Below, piece by piece: positions 26,240 to 34,954 of a stretch of DNA of 64,000 nt. The stretch is taken from contig NZ_SNQG01000001.1 of assembly GCF_004378255.1 (NCBI RefSeq), positions 992,001 through 1,056,000 of the forward strand, read 5' to 3'. The translations under genes were made by a program, and so were the position numbers. Below the pieces are notes generated by a model, which saw nothing but the letters and a program-made list of their open reading frames with translations, was not told the origin of the DNA and ran no database searches. This stretch comes from Mucilaginibacter phyllosphaerae. GTDB taxonomy: Bacteria; Bacteroidota; Bacteroidia; Sphingobacteriales; Sphingobacteriaceae. The stretch's first letter is position 1, and every line of letters starts with the position of its first letter.

Positions 26240-27727
26240 CTAATTAGCTAATTTCTTCAAAATATCTGCAAATGTAGCTTCTGATGGCCTTAAATTATTG
26301 AGTTCAACTTTTTGGCCTTGCTTATCATAAAGCAGGTAAAAAGGTAAAGAGGATATTTGATAAAATTTTGCAAAATCTGATGTGAAATAGTTTGTTAGCA
26401 AGTAGTTGTTTAAATCCATATTTAATTCTTTTGATTTACCCTCCCACGCGCCTTTGTTTTTGTCGAAGGAAAGATAAATAAAATCAACTTTACCTTTGAA
26501 TTGTTCCTGGAGCTTTTTTTCAAACGGCATTTCCCTGATGCATGGGCCACACCAGCTTGCCCAGCAAATAATAAGCACCGGCCTTGATTTGAAAACAGTT
26601 TTTACGGTTATAGCACTACCATTTATATCTTTCATCCGGGATGACATCGCTTCCTCCAGAGTGTATTTTTTAAATATCTGGCTCTTTTTTACAGTAAATG
26701 ATGAGTCTAAGAAACGGATGTACAGGTTGTTTTTACATACGGCTTTAAAATCGGTTAAAAGAGAATCGAAAGAAGGGTATATCAAATTGGGGTTTCCCAA
26801 AAAAGTAGAAAGATGTACGGTTAATAAATGGTTTTTTATCGTGTCCGGGTAGCTTTTTTTGATCAGGTCATAAATGGAAATTAAATCATGATCATCAAAA
26901 GGTTTTGCCCCGGTGTTTTGCCGCGAAATGGAAGACGTATGCAAATATGCAGTTTGTCCGTACACACTTGTTTTAAAATATAGAGATGGATCTGCAAACC
27001 TGGACGTTAACAAAATTCCCTGATAGGGGGAAGGATAACTATGTAAATCGATACCTCTTGTAAATAACGGCCTCAGCAAATTATTTATAAAAGAGGCATA
27101 AATTTCGGCTTTAGCAAGGTTTACATAAGTGTTTGCTATATGATGCTCGCTGCTATACTTTTCTAAAAACAACAGCCTTACCTTATACCTGTCGTTTACA
27201 AGTTTGCAAAAACCCGGCAAATCTTTGGCCTGGCTGTATGCCACATCCCCACTCCAGCCCAGTACGCCACCAACATTGGCCAACGAATCAAAAAGGGCAT
27301 AAGTAAACCTGTTTTTACCTTCTATGCTTATGTCGTGAAACCAGGGGCGGGCGTATTTCCCCTGTATTTTAACTGCCGGTTTGTCATTGCTGTTAATATT
27401 TACCATCAACGTATCGCCCGATATAATAAAAGTTTTGTAACCAAACCCAGTACTTAAATATGCACAAGTAGTATCTGTTACGTTATATTGGCAAATCGTT
27501 TCAGTATAATTTTTATGGTGGCTTACCGAAACAACTTTTTCCGGATAGTCATGGTACTGGCCAAAAGATTGAAGATCGAATGGCCTTTTAAGAGATAAAT
27601 AAAAGGAATCTTTTTTGAGTGAATCGGGATTGTACCTGAAAACAACGGTAACGGGTTTTTGTGCAAATGCCAGTATCGTAAAACAGAACACAAGTAAAAA
27701 CAGCGTGATTTTAAATTTTGTCATCAT
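26240..27727 (-). CDS. Secreted thioredoxin-domain (TlpA-like) protein with long N-terminal region
   Basis: A 495-residue exported thiol-disulfide protein. The signal peptide is MMTKFKITLFLLVFCFTILA, cleavage near FAQ. Residues of about 25-350 form an N-terminal region without a motif I recognise. The C-terminal thioredoxin-fold domain has the redox motif WASWCGPCIREMPF (CGPC at 393-396), FIYLSFDKNKGAW and the cis-proline region ISSLPFYLLYDKQG. Proteins of this architecture are common in Bacteroidota and some lie next to genes for cysteine-rich double-glycine peptides. Here such a peptide gene lies 139 bases upstream on the same strand, so this protein could oxidise or reduce that peptide's cysteines (inference). 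Confidence 0.88.
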   Translation of the reverse strand: MMTKFKITLFLLVFCFTILAFAQKPVTVVFRYNPDSLKKDSFYLSLKRPFDLQSFGQYHDYPEKVVSVSHHKNYTETICQYNVTDTTCAYLSTGFGYKTFIISGDTLMVNINSNDKPAVKIQGKYARPWFHDISIEGKNRFTYALFDSLANVGGVLGWSGDVAYSQAKDLPGFCKLVNDRYKVRLLFLEKYSSEHHIANTYVNLAKAEIYASFINNLLRPLFTRGIDLHSYPSPYQGILLTSRFADPSLYFKTSVYGQTAYLHTSSISRQNTGAKPFDDHDLISIYDLIKKSYPDTIKNHLLTVHLSTFLGNPNLIYPSFDSLLTDFKAVCKNNLYIRFLDSSFTVKKSQIFKKYTLEEAMSSRMKDINGSAITVKTVFKSRPVLIICWASWCGPCIREMPFEKKLQEQFKGKVDFIYLSFDKNKGAWEGKSKELNMDLNNYLLTNYFTSDFAKFYQISSLPFYLLYDKQGQKVELNNLRPSEATFADILKKLAN

Positions 27728-27777
27728 AAATAATGAGAATTACAGGCTACATAGCTTTAGACGGATTTAATCAAAAA

Positions 27778-27857
27778 TGAGTTTGGTAATAATCGACTAA
27801 TAAGATAGCTGTAATAAAGATTAAAGCAATTACAAAAGACGACCATTGCCAAACTCA
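27778..27857. repeat. Inverted repeat between the Cys-rich peptide and the TlpA-like gene
   Basis: TGAGTTTGG (27778-27786) and CCAAACTCA (27849-27857) are perfect complements; flanking bases extend the match imperfectly (AAT/ATT). The loop is about 62 bases. It could cap the peptide transcript or control read-through to the TlpA-like gene. Confidence 0.4.
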
Positions 27858-27866
27858 CTATACTTA

Positions 27867-28088
27867 TTAACGGCAGTCTACATCCTTGCAACAATCATTA
27901 TTATTACAGTTGTTATCTGCACCGGTTTGACAGCTCTCGGCCGAACCAGGACAACTTTGAGTTGTTGTTCCTGATGCACAATTAGGCCCTCCAGCCCAAG
28001 TCCATTTACAAGTAGCTCCCGGCAGTGGCATATTACCACCTAACACATTCTTCATTTCTCCTCTGCTTAATTTCTCAAACTTTTTCGT
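27867..28088 (-). CDS. Cysteine-rich ribosomal peptide precursor with double-glycine leader
   Basis: A small secreted-peptide precursor. The leader KKFEKLSRGEMKNVLGG is of the type seen in Bacteroidota natural-product precursors; cleavage after GG would free a core starting NMPLPGATCKW. The core of about 55 residues is rich in Asn, Gly, Ser and holds eight cysteines (TC, NC, SC, SC, NC, CC, DC). The in-frame homology to the leader starts where an ATG is expected but the codon is ACG (28086-28088); the first ATG lies inside the leader (28053-28055, MKNVLGG). So translation starts at ACG or the leader is shortened. No transporter-peptidase gene is nearby; a thioredoxin-domain gene follows. Confidence 0.72.
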   Translation of the reverse strand, partial: TKKFEKLSRGEMKNVLGGNMPLPGATCKWTWAGGPNCASGTTTQSCPGSAESCQTGADNNCNNNDCCKDVDCR

Positions 28089-28615
28089 AGCAAAAAATAT
28101 TTATTAATTATTTAGTTTTGCCGATACCACGCCCCGGCAATTTGGCGGCATGTAGTGTTAAAGTGCATGCTCCTTTACTTTGGCCAAAAGTTTCTTAATT
28201 GCCGATTTCGCGGCATGTCATCAGTATTTTATTGGTTGTTACCTTATAAACAATAAGTGCTACAGGCAGGGAGGGCGTGGTTTTTTATTGCCGGTACTCT
28301 TATCCCGTTGTGCATTGCTATTGCAGAAAGCGCGATCACTTTTAAGCGCGAATTAATATTTTTCATAGATGGTTGCGTACTGCAATAAACTTACAAACCA
28401 ATAAGCAACAAAGCAACAACTATTTTAAAATCAGGTAATTCCCGCAATTTTTAAAGTAAGTATTTATACATGATTTAAAATATAGTTAATTATTATTCCT
28501 ACAAAGAACAATACCTATTCAGCTTAGATAATAAAATAAATCCAAAACGCGAAGTATCTCGGCTGTAAGGGTACCAATGCCAGGTTAAGAAATAAAAATT
28601 AAAATAGTAACCAGC

Positions 28616-28652
28616 CCTTGCCCCCGGCCTGGGTTTAAAGTACACCTTTTAA
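28616..28652 (+). pseudogene. Remnant: duplicate of the 3' end of the barrel gene at 25611
   Basis: CCTTGCCCCCGGCCTGGGTT and the following AAAGTACACCTTTTAA match 26069-26105 at 36 of 37 positions and would encode LAPGLGLKYTF plus stop. Upstream bases do not continue the match, so only the gene end is left. Confidence 0.8.
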
Positions 28653-28669
28653 TATACAGCTAAATACGT

Positions 28670-28705
28670 AAAAGGGCCGCATCGTGTACATGATGCGGCC
28701 CTTTT
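28670..28705. terminator. Terminator of the GH2 gene (works in both directions)
   Basis: AAAAGGGCCGCATC and GATGCGGCCCTTTT form a perfect 14-bp stem with an 8-nt loop, 20 nt from the GH2 stop codon. Confidence 0.8.
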
Positions 28706-28724
28706 AGGTTTATTTAAAATCCCT

Positions 28725-31481
28725 TTACTTAAAATCAAACCAAAGGGTGCCGTTTACGGGCCGGCCGGATGCATGGTTTTTCTGGCTTTGGGGGCCCAGC
28801 ACCTCTGCCGGCTGAAACTTGGTGCCTATGGGCGCAATAGCGTTCAAAAAACCGATGCTGCCCCCCGGAAATGGCGGCTCTACGTTGTTATTGGCAAGCG
28901 CATCCTTTTCCCGTGCGGGTTTAAGCATCTGCAGGTACATATTCTTATCTTCCGTATAAACCGTAAAGGGCGCTTCTTTATTTTCTATTACCGCCCAGTT
29001 CACTTCGGCATGGTAGCCTTTAAACTCCGGGTATCCCCAGGTTTCGCCGGTAATGGTATTGTTGTATGCCTTATGCCAAACGCCAAGTGCCTGGCCTTTA
29101 AGCCTGTTTTTCCAAACGCGGTAAGGCCCGCGGCCCAGCCATTTCATGCCCGTAATTTTTTCTTCGGGGTAATTAAAGGTGATGCCCATAAAATCAGCGT
29201 CGCCTTGCCGGGTGTACCGGTATTCCAGCTTAACCGGGCGCCCGGTTTCAAAGGTCCATTTAATATGTAGTGGTGCATCGCCCTGGTAATCGGCTTCAAC
29301 ATAATATTTGTTGCCGGCCGCCTGGTGCTTAAACTCCTTTAGCTGCGTATTAACACCTGCCAAAACAGGCCCGCCCGATAACGATACTGTGCCCAGTGGC
29401 TTAACCACCTTTTGAATATACCCGGTGGTTGTATCAAAATAATAGCTTATACCATCGCATGTAACAATAACCGAGCTGCCGTTTTGGGTTGCAGAAACGG
29501 CAGCTTTACCCGCAACCATAACTGCTTTTGCCGCTATAGCTGCCGGTGCGGCGATGGCCCAGCTCCAGGTAAATATTTCCTTTTTATCCGGGCCGGTTGC
29601 GGTAAGATACAAGGCATCGTTATTTTGCCAGGCGGCCGGTAAGTTTAAAAGCAGCATGCCTTTTTCGCCAGCCTTAATATCGGGCGCTGCAATTGTACCT
29701 GCAGCCACTACAGCAGCTACGGTAGTTTTAGCTTTTGCCTGTGGGAATTTAACCAGTTGCCATTTAAAGGTACACTGGTTAAGGTTGGTAAAGGCATACC
29801 GGTTCTCAACAGGGATCTTCCCGTTAAATTCATTGCTGATGGCCTGCTGCCCGATATACACCGGCGACCAGATCTCTTTGATGGTATAAAAGCTGGCTTC
29901 CTTTTCGCGGTGCGGGCCAACAATACCGTCGGGCGCGTGGTTACCGTCAGCATCATAAGCGCCGTCCTTATCGGTACGGATGATCGCCTCATCTAAAAAA
30001 GCCCAGATAAAACCGCCGCCTAAATGCGGGTGTTTCATCATCAGGTTCCAGAAATCATCAAGCCCGGCCCCGGCCCCGCCGTCATAAAGCGCGTGCATAA
30101 ATTCGGTAGGGAAAAACACTTCCTGCCCTGTGGCAACCACATTGCTTACATATTTATAATCGGGATAATGTTTGGTATCGGTGCCGTTAAATTTTTCCCA
30201 GGGGTGTATCACCGTACGCTTTTGCGGGTCGTACAGGTCGTAATCGTTATCCAGGCCCCTGTTCCAGCCGCCCTCGTTGCCGTTATCCCAAAACACGATG
30301 GATGGGTGGTTTACATCGCGCACCACCAGTTCTTTCACCAGTTTGCGGCCCACAATTGTATCGTACTTTGCCTGCCAGCCGGTAAGCTCATCCAGCACAT
30401 ACAACCCTACCGAATCGCATACATCCAGAAAATCCTGGTCGGGCGGGTAGTGCGACATGCGCACGGCATTCATATTCATTTCCTTCATCAGGCCGGCATC
30501 AGTTAAATGCACCTGATGGCTCAGGGTGCGGCCGGTTTCCGGCCAAAAGCTGTGGCGGTTGCTGCCTTTTAAGATCACCTTTGCACCATTTACATAAAAA
30601 GCATCGTTAGCCCGCAGCTCCACCGTACGGAAACCAAACTTTTGTGTAACCCGGTGAACAACCGCGTTGCCTTTTTTTAAAGTAACCACTACCTGGTAAA
30701 GATTAGGAAACTCGGCACTCCATAATAAAGGCCGGGTAAAGTTGCCCTTTAACTGCGTAAATTCTGCTGCGCCACCGGCTTTAACTACCATAGGTTTACC
30801 TACGCTTTGGCCGTTGCGCTTTTTTACCTGCGCCTGGATAGTTTCGCCGCCCTTTAAATTACCGGGATATACATCCAGTTGGAAAGAGCCGTCGGCTTTG
30901 GCATTTACGGCCACCCTGTCTATAAAGGTTTGGGGCACTATCTCCAGATACACCGGACGGAAGATACCGCCCAGCACCCAAAAATCGCTGTTACGGCGTT
31001 CGGCATCGTTTACAGATGAATTGGCGGAGTTTTTATCAACGGTAACCTCCAGCAGGTTTTTACCATTGGGTTTAAGCAAAGCGGTAATATCATACTTAAA
31101 CCGGTAATAGCCCCCCTGGTGTACCGGGCCTGCCAGCTTGCCGTTGATGAGTACCCGCGTATCGATCATCGATCCCTCAAAAACAATAAATATTTTTTTG
31201 CCCCCGAACCCGGCAGACGAAAATTCGTATTTATACAAGCCCTGCTCGTTACTCTTCACTTTATCGTGCCCGTAGTTGTAGGTGCCAAAACCCTGCTGCT
31301 CCCAATTAGAGGGGACCGCAATTTTTGACCATTGGCCGCTTTTTCTGCCGCCGGTACAGTAAAAATCCCACTGTACGGTATGGTCCTTATCACGGCCCGA
31401 AAGGTATTTAACAATTGTTTGCTGTGCAGATGCGCCAACGCAAATCAAAGCCAGCAGCAGTTGCAGTAAAATATTTTTCAT
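28725..31481 (-). CDS. GH2 glycoside hydrolase, beta-galactosidase-like
   Basis: A 918-residue exported retaining glycosidase with signal peptide MKNILLQLLLALICVGASAQ. Domain order is the sugar-binding jelly roll (VPSNWEQQGFGTYNYGHDKV), an immunoglobulin-like domain (about 190-290), the TIM barrel (VRMSHYPPDQDFLDVCDSVG), and a C-terminal small-chain-like region (beta-galactosidase domain 5 type, RYTRQGDADFMGITFNYPEE). The acid/base Glu is in WDNGNEGGW and the nucleophile probably in FFPTEFMH. The aglycone and sugar specificity cannot be fixed from sequence. It is a single gene with its own terminator and no SusCD partner beside it. Confidence 0.9.
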   Translation of the reverse strand: MKNILLQLLLALICVGASAQQTIVKYLSGRDKDHTVQWDFYCTGGRKSGQWSKIAVPSNWEQQGFGTYNYGHDKVKSNEQGLYKYEFSSAGFGGKKIFIVFEGSMIDTRVLINGKLAGPVHQGGYYRFKYDITALLKPNGKNLLEVTVDKNSANSSVNDAERRNSDFWVLGGIFRPVYLEIVPQTFIDRVAVNAKADGSFQLDVYPGNLKGGETIQAQVKKRNGQSVGKPMVVKAGGAAEFTQLKGNFTRPLLWSAEFPNLYQVVVTLKKGNAVVHRVTQKFGFRTVELRANDAFYVNGAKVILKGSNRHSFWPETGRTLSHQVHLTDAGLMKEMNMNAVRMSHYPPDQDFLDVCDSVGLYVLDELTGWQAKYDTIVGRKLVKELVVRDVNHPSIVFWDNGNEGGWNRGLDNDYDLYDPQKRTVIHPWEKFNGTDTKHYPDYKYVSNVVATGQEVFFPTEFMHALYDGGAGAGLDDFWNLMMKHPHLGGGFIWAFLDEAIIRTDKDGAYDADGNHAPDGIVGPHREKEASFYTIKEIWSPVYIGQQAISNEFNGKIPVENRYAFTNLNQCTFKWQLVKFPQAKAKTTVAAVVAAGTIAAPDIKAGEKGMLLLNLPAAWQNNDALYLTATGPDKKEIFTWSWAIAAPAAIAAKAVMVAGKAAVSATQNGSSVIVTCDGISYYFDTTTGYIQKVVKPLGTVSLSGGPVLAGVNTQLKEFKHQAAGNKYYVEADYQGDAPLHIKWTFETGRPVKLEYRYTRQGDADFMGITFNYPEEKITGMKWLGRGPYRVWKNRLKGQALGVWHKAYNNTITGETWGYPEFKGYHAEVNWAVIENKEAPFTVYTEDKNMYLQMLKPAREKDALANNNVEPPFPGGSIGFLNAIAPIGTKFQPAEVLGPQSQKNHASGRPVNGTLWFDFK

Positions 31482-31648
31482 AATAGGTGTAAAAATTTAA
31501 AGCTACACATTAGCGGGTGTTAAAAACAAATAGAAAACCAGCAAAAGATGATTTGATTATAGCTTGAGTTAGCTTCTTTATAAATAAACTTTATCGTTAT
31601 AAAACAATTACAGCACTTTTTAATTAAACATATCATATTCACACTTAG

Positions 31649-33382
31649 ATGCCCGACATGTTTAAAGATAGAAAGCGGATAGCCATACTTGGCGGCGGCC
31701 CAAGTGGTTTATTTATGTTTAAAAGACTGGTGGATGCCAACTGCACCCATTTTGAGATCGACATTTTTGAAAAAAAGAAACAGTTGGGCGCAGGGATGCC
31801 CTATAGCCACGAGGGCGCTAACGACGAGCATGTAACCAATGTATCCGGCAACGAGATACCTGAGCTGGTTACCCCCCTGGCAGACTGGATAAAAACCGTC
31901 CATCGCGATACGCTGCATAAATTCCATATTGACCCGGCAAAATTTAATGATTACAAAGTGCTGCCGCGCCTGTTGTTTGGCCAGTACCTCGAAACGCAAT
32001 TCACCCTGTTACAACAAAAGGCAAAAGAGGCGGGCATCAGCTTTAACATCCGTTACAACAGTAACATAAGCGATGTAACAGACGATGCTGAAAAAGGCAC
32101 GGTTGGCGTTAAAATTGCAAGCGGCGAAACATTTGTGTACGACCAGGTAATTATTTGCACCGGGCATAACTGGCCGCTAAAACACGAGCGCACCATCCCC
32201 GGATATTTCGATTCGCCCTATCCGCCGCAAAAAATAGCTTTAAAGGTAAACCATGCGGTTGCCATCAGGGGGGCATCGCTTACCGCGGTAGATGCCATCC
32301 GTACGCTTGCCCGCCACAACGGCGCCTATTCAAAAAACACCGCGGGTAAACTAACCTATCAGTTAGCTGCAGGCAGCGCAGGTTTTAAACTGGTGCTGCA
32401 TTCCCGCAATGGCTTGTTGCCTGCAGTAAGGTTTCACCTGGAAGATTCGCACCTGCAAAATAATGCGTTACTGACCAAACCGGAGATTGATGCGCATATA
32501 CAGGCAAACGACGGCTTTTTATCGCTCGATTTTATTTTTGAGCAGGATTTTAAATTGATCTTTAAAGAAAAGGATCCTGAATTTTATGAATCCATCAAAG
32601 AGATGCGCATGGAAGAGTTTGTAGAGGCGATGATGGCCTTGCGTGAAAGCGCCGACCCTTTTGAGCTGATGAAAGCCGAATATGCAGAAGCTGAAAGATC
32701 TATCAAAGAAAAAAGATCTGTTTACTGGAAAGAAATGCTGGGCGTTTTAAGCTTTGCCATGAACTACCCTGCCAAACATTTTTCGGCCGAGGATATGCAA
32801 CGCCTGCAAAAAACACTGATGCCGCTGATATCTATTGTGATTGCGTATATCCCCCAAAGCTCGTGCGAAGAAATCTTTGCCCTGCATGATGCGGGACTGC
32901 TTGAACTGGTAACCGTAGGTGAAGACAGCTATATAGAACCTGTAGAAAAAGGCGGCGCCATTTACCATTATACCAATGATGGCGGCAAACCGCTATCAAC
33001 CTATTATAATATATACATTGATTGTACCGGCCAGCCACATCTTGATTATCAGGATTTCCCCTATCCGGGGCTTATGCAAAACCACACGATCAGTTCTGCA
33101 AAAATTACATTTAAAGATGCAGCTAAAGGGCAGGCAGAAATAGACAAAGGCAATGATGATGTAAACGCAGACAGTAACGGCAATTACTATTTAAACGTAC
33201 CGGGTATCACTATAAATGATTGCTTCCAGCCGGTAGATAGTTACGGCGCCTTAAACGAACGCTTGTATATGATGGCAGTGCCTTACATGGTTGGTTATAA
33301 CCCCGACTACTCGGGGCTTGATTTTTGCGAAAAGGCATCAGAAACCATTATAAACAGTATGCTAAAAATTGAAGTTGAATGA
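31649..33382 (+). CDS. FAD/NAD(P)-binding protein (YdhS/HpnW-like)
   Basis: A 577-residue flavoprotein-like oxidoreductase. The N-terminal dinucleotide motif is IAILGGGPSGLFMFKRL, followed by a second-strand acidic end (IDIFEKKKQLGAGMPYSHEG) and the VIICTGHNWP and VAIRGASLTAVDAIRTLA blocks of the FAD-NAD(P)-binding (PF13454-type) family. No catalytic role is established. It overlaps the DUF1543 start by 4 nt (ATGA), so the three genes to 34399 form one operon. A start at 31658 (MFKDRK) is a second option. Confidence 0.87.
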   Translation: MPDMFKDRKRIAILGGGPSGLFMFKRLVDANCTHFEIDIFEKKKQLGAGMPYSHEGANDEHVTNVSGNEIPELVTPLADWIKTVHRDTLHKFHIDPAKFNDYKVLPRLLFGQYLETQFTLLQQKAKEAGISFNIRYNSNISDVTDDAEKGTVGVKIASGETFVYDQVIICTGHNWPLKHERTIPGYFDSPYPPQKIALKVNHAVAIRGASLTAVDAIRTLARHNGAYSKNTAGKLTYQLAAGSAGFKLVLHSRNGLLPAVRFHLEDSHLQNNALLTKPEIDAHIQANDGFLSLDFIFEQDFKLIFKEKDPEFYESIKEMRMEEFVEAMMALRESADPFELMKAEYAEAERSIKEKRSVYWKEMLGVLSFAMNYPAKHFSAEDMQRLQKTLMPLISIVIAYIPQSSCEEIFALHDAGLLELVTVGEDSYIEPVEKGGAIYHYTNDGGKPLSTYYNIYIDCTGQPHLDYQDFPYPGLMQNHTISSAKITFKDAAKGQAEIDKGNDDVNADSNGNYYLNVPGITINDCFQPVDSYGALNERLYMMAVPYMVGYNPDYSGLDFCEKASETIINSMLKIEVE

Positions 33383-33972
33383 ACGAGCAGCAAACAGTAG
33401 TAATACAACCGAAATTATATATGCTGCTTTTAGGCTCTAAAGCGCCCGGCAGGCATGTAGAGCAGCACGATTTTTTCTTTGGGATTGCCCATTCCCTAAA
33501 AGAGCTGGTACCGCAGATAAAAGCCTTTTGGCGCAACACCGGCACCAGCCTGCATATTGACGGCTGGCGCGAAGTAAACGCGGTAGATGGCTACCGCATA
33601 AACGTAGTACCCAAACAGGATACAGAAGGATCACCTGCAGATAAGCTGTTTTTTATAAACCTGGGCGGTTACCAGCCCAATAAGTTAGAAGAACAGCATT
33701 ATGTAGTACTTACCGTGCAGCCAGACCGTGCGCTGGCTATCCAGCAGTCGAAAAAATCGGTGTTTTTTCGTACCAATACCATTGCCGGCATGAAGGGGGC
33801 AAACGCGCATATTGATGATAAGTATGGTATTGATGTGGATGATATTTACCGGATAGAAGAAATGCTATCGCCGGAATTAAAAGATCTGTACCAGATACAG
33901 ATAACACCGGCAGATAACCTGACCGAAGACGAGGTGCACCTGGGCTATTTCAGGCTGGATAAACTTACCTGA
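33379..33972 (+). CDS. DUF1543 domain protein
   Basis: A 197-residue cytoplasmic protein. Residues of about 13-65 (KLYMLLLGSKAPGRHVEQHD, then FFFGIAHSLKELVPQIKAFW) and FFINLGGYQPNKLEEQHYVV match DUF1543, a family with no known function. The C-terminal half repeats a shorter related layout (GIDVDDIYRIEEMLSP, LGYFRLDKL). It overlaps the FAD/NAD(P) gene and is 4 nt from the cupin gene, so it is the middle gene of that operon. Confidence 0.88.
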   Translation: MNEQQTVVIQPKLYMLLLGSKAPGRHVEQHDFFFGIAHSLKELVPQIKAFWRNTGTSLHIDGWREVNAVDGYRINVVPKQDTEGSPADKLFFINLGGYQPNKLEEQHYVVLTVQPDRALAIQQSKKSVFFRTNTIAGMKGANAHIDDKYGIDVDDIYRIEEMLSPELKDLYQIQITPADNLTEDEVHLGYFRLDKLT

Positions 33973-33976
33973 AAAA

Positions 33977-34399
33977 ATGATTACCCGCCGCAACATTAAT
34001 GCAAGCCACATTAGTTACTTTAGCCCGCAAATGATAAAAGCTTATAAATTATATACCGGCCATGACGGGCACTCGCATATCCAAACCGGCACCGTAAGCC
34101 AGGGCATTGTTAACCAGGCCACATCCATCAGGTTTCAGGAGTCGCCGCCGCATTCTTTTTACGACTGGCATAACGCCCCTACCGAGCAATATGTGATAAC
34201 CCTTAGCGGCACACTGGAATTTGAAACCCGCACCGGCAAAACCTTTATTGTTAAACCCGGCGACCTGCTGATTGCCCTGGATACTACAGGCACCGCCCAC
34301 AAGTGGAAATTAATAGACGACCAGCCCTGGAAAAGGATCTACGTGGCGTTTGACCCATCGCAGATGAATTTTATACCCGACGAACAGCCGCAGGTTTAG
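33977..34399 (+). CDS. Cupin-domain protein
   Basis: A 140-residue single cupin barrel. Metal-type motif 1 is HSFYDWHNAPTEQYVITLSG and motif 2 is KPGDLLIALDTTGTAHKW. It lies 4 nt after DUF1543 and ends the operon, before the terminator at 34425. An internal ATG at 34031 (MIKAYKLYTGHDGHSHIQTG) also fits the family start. Substrate or role unknown. Confidence 0.85.
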   Translation: MITRRNINASHISYFSPQMIKAYKLYTGHDGHSHIQTGTVSQGIVNQATSIRFQESPPHSFYDWHNAPTEQYVITLSGTLEFETRTGKTFIVKPGDLLIALDTTGTAHKWKLIDDQPWKRIYVAFDPSQMNFIPDEQPQV

Positions 34400-34424
34400 T
34401 TACAGGCTGTCTATTTTACTATCC

Positions 34425-34453
34425 GCTTCCTGATGTTTCAGGGAGCTTTTTTG
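34425..34453 (+). terminator. Rho-independent terminator of the FAD/DUF1543/cupin operon
   Basis: GCTTCCTGA pairs with TCAGGGAGC (one wobble) and is followed by TTTTTTG, 25 nt after the cupin stop. Confidence 0.8.
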
Positions 34454-34567
34454 TTTCAGGGGGATTTGCAGGCTCTTTAAACAGAACAACCCATTGTTCA
34501 AAAACGGACAGCTATGTACGCGCAACGTTACCAGCTGACTATTTCTAACAACAGCCTGTACTGATTT

Positions 34568-34605
34568 TTCATACACATTTAGTATGAACCGTTTTTAAAA
34601 ACGGT
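34568..34605. promoter_or_regulatory. Two adjacent palindromes before the small-ORF cluster
   Basis: TTCATAC and GTATGAA form an inverted repeat with a 7-base gap; immediately after lies ACCGTTTTTAAAAACGGT, a perfect 18-bp palindrome. They may be an operator pair or RNA hairpins for the small genes downstream. Confidence 0.4.
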
Positions 34606-34732
34606 ATAAAACAACCCTTTTTGCAAGTTTTTGGTTTGAATGTAAAAATATATCGCGCCGGATGTCATTTTTTTTATTCAACTGCAAAAGTTTGGCATTG
34701 AATTGGAATACTATTTATCAAACGGAGATAAA

Positions 34733-34933
34733 ATGGTGATCGACGATATAACTGAAAAGCCGGATGGAGAGAAAGAGTGGGACAACCCCAAAGCTCCTGA
34801 AAACACATCTGACGAAAGGGATAAAGAGCAAATAGCCAGGCAATACAAAGAGGCAAAACGCCGACATGACAACCTGAGCGAAAACCAGGAAAACGATAAG
34901 AACAACGAAGAAAACAAACAACAACAAAACTAA
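34733..34933 (+). CDS. Small highly charged protein, unknown
   Basis: A 66-residue hydrophilic, probably disordered protein (MVIDDITEKPDGEKEWDNPK...) rich in Glu, Asp, Lys, Asn and ending NKQQQN. The ATG at 34733 is chosen because GGAG stands 8 nt upstream, a good ribosome binding site for this clade; a TTG at 34703 would add ten residues. No family recognised. It precedes two paralogous small genes on the same strand and might be transcribed with them. Confidence 0.5.
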   Translation: MVIDDITEKPDGEKEWDNPKAPENTSDERDKEQIARQYKEAKRRHDNLSENQENDKNNEENKQQQN

Positions 34934-34954
34934 AAAATTTAAAATATTTGAACT

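Larger units (their letters stand above)
28089..28724. other. Intergenic region with a gene-end remnant
   Basis: About 635 bases. It contains the 37-bp copy of the barrel-gene 3' end (28616-28652) and the terminator at 28670. A 40-codon minus-strand ORF (28244-28366, MKNINSRLKVIALSAIAMHN...) has a signal-like start but no other support. Otherwise AT-rich with no recognised content. Confidence 0.5.
34400..34732. other. Intergenic region with terminator and two palindromes
   Basis: No gene seen. It holds the terminator at 34425 and the two adjacent palindromes at 34568-34605; it is the leader of the small-ORF cluster that starts at 34733. Confidence 0.5.

Noticed and set aside
28244..28366. 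40-codon minus-strand ORF with a signal-like start
   Set aside because: No motif, no ribosome binding site and no match to a known family.
28725..31481. A polysaccharide utilisation locus around the GH2, GH5 or GH35 genes
   Set aside because: No SusCD pair or regulator lies next to any of these glycosidase genes; the only SusCD pair is with GDPD.
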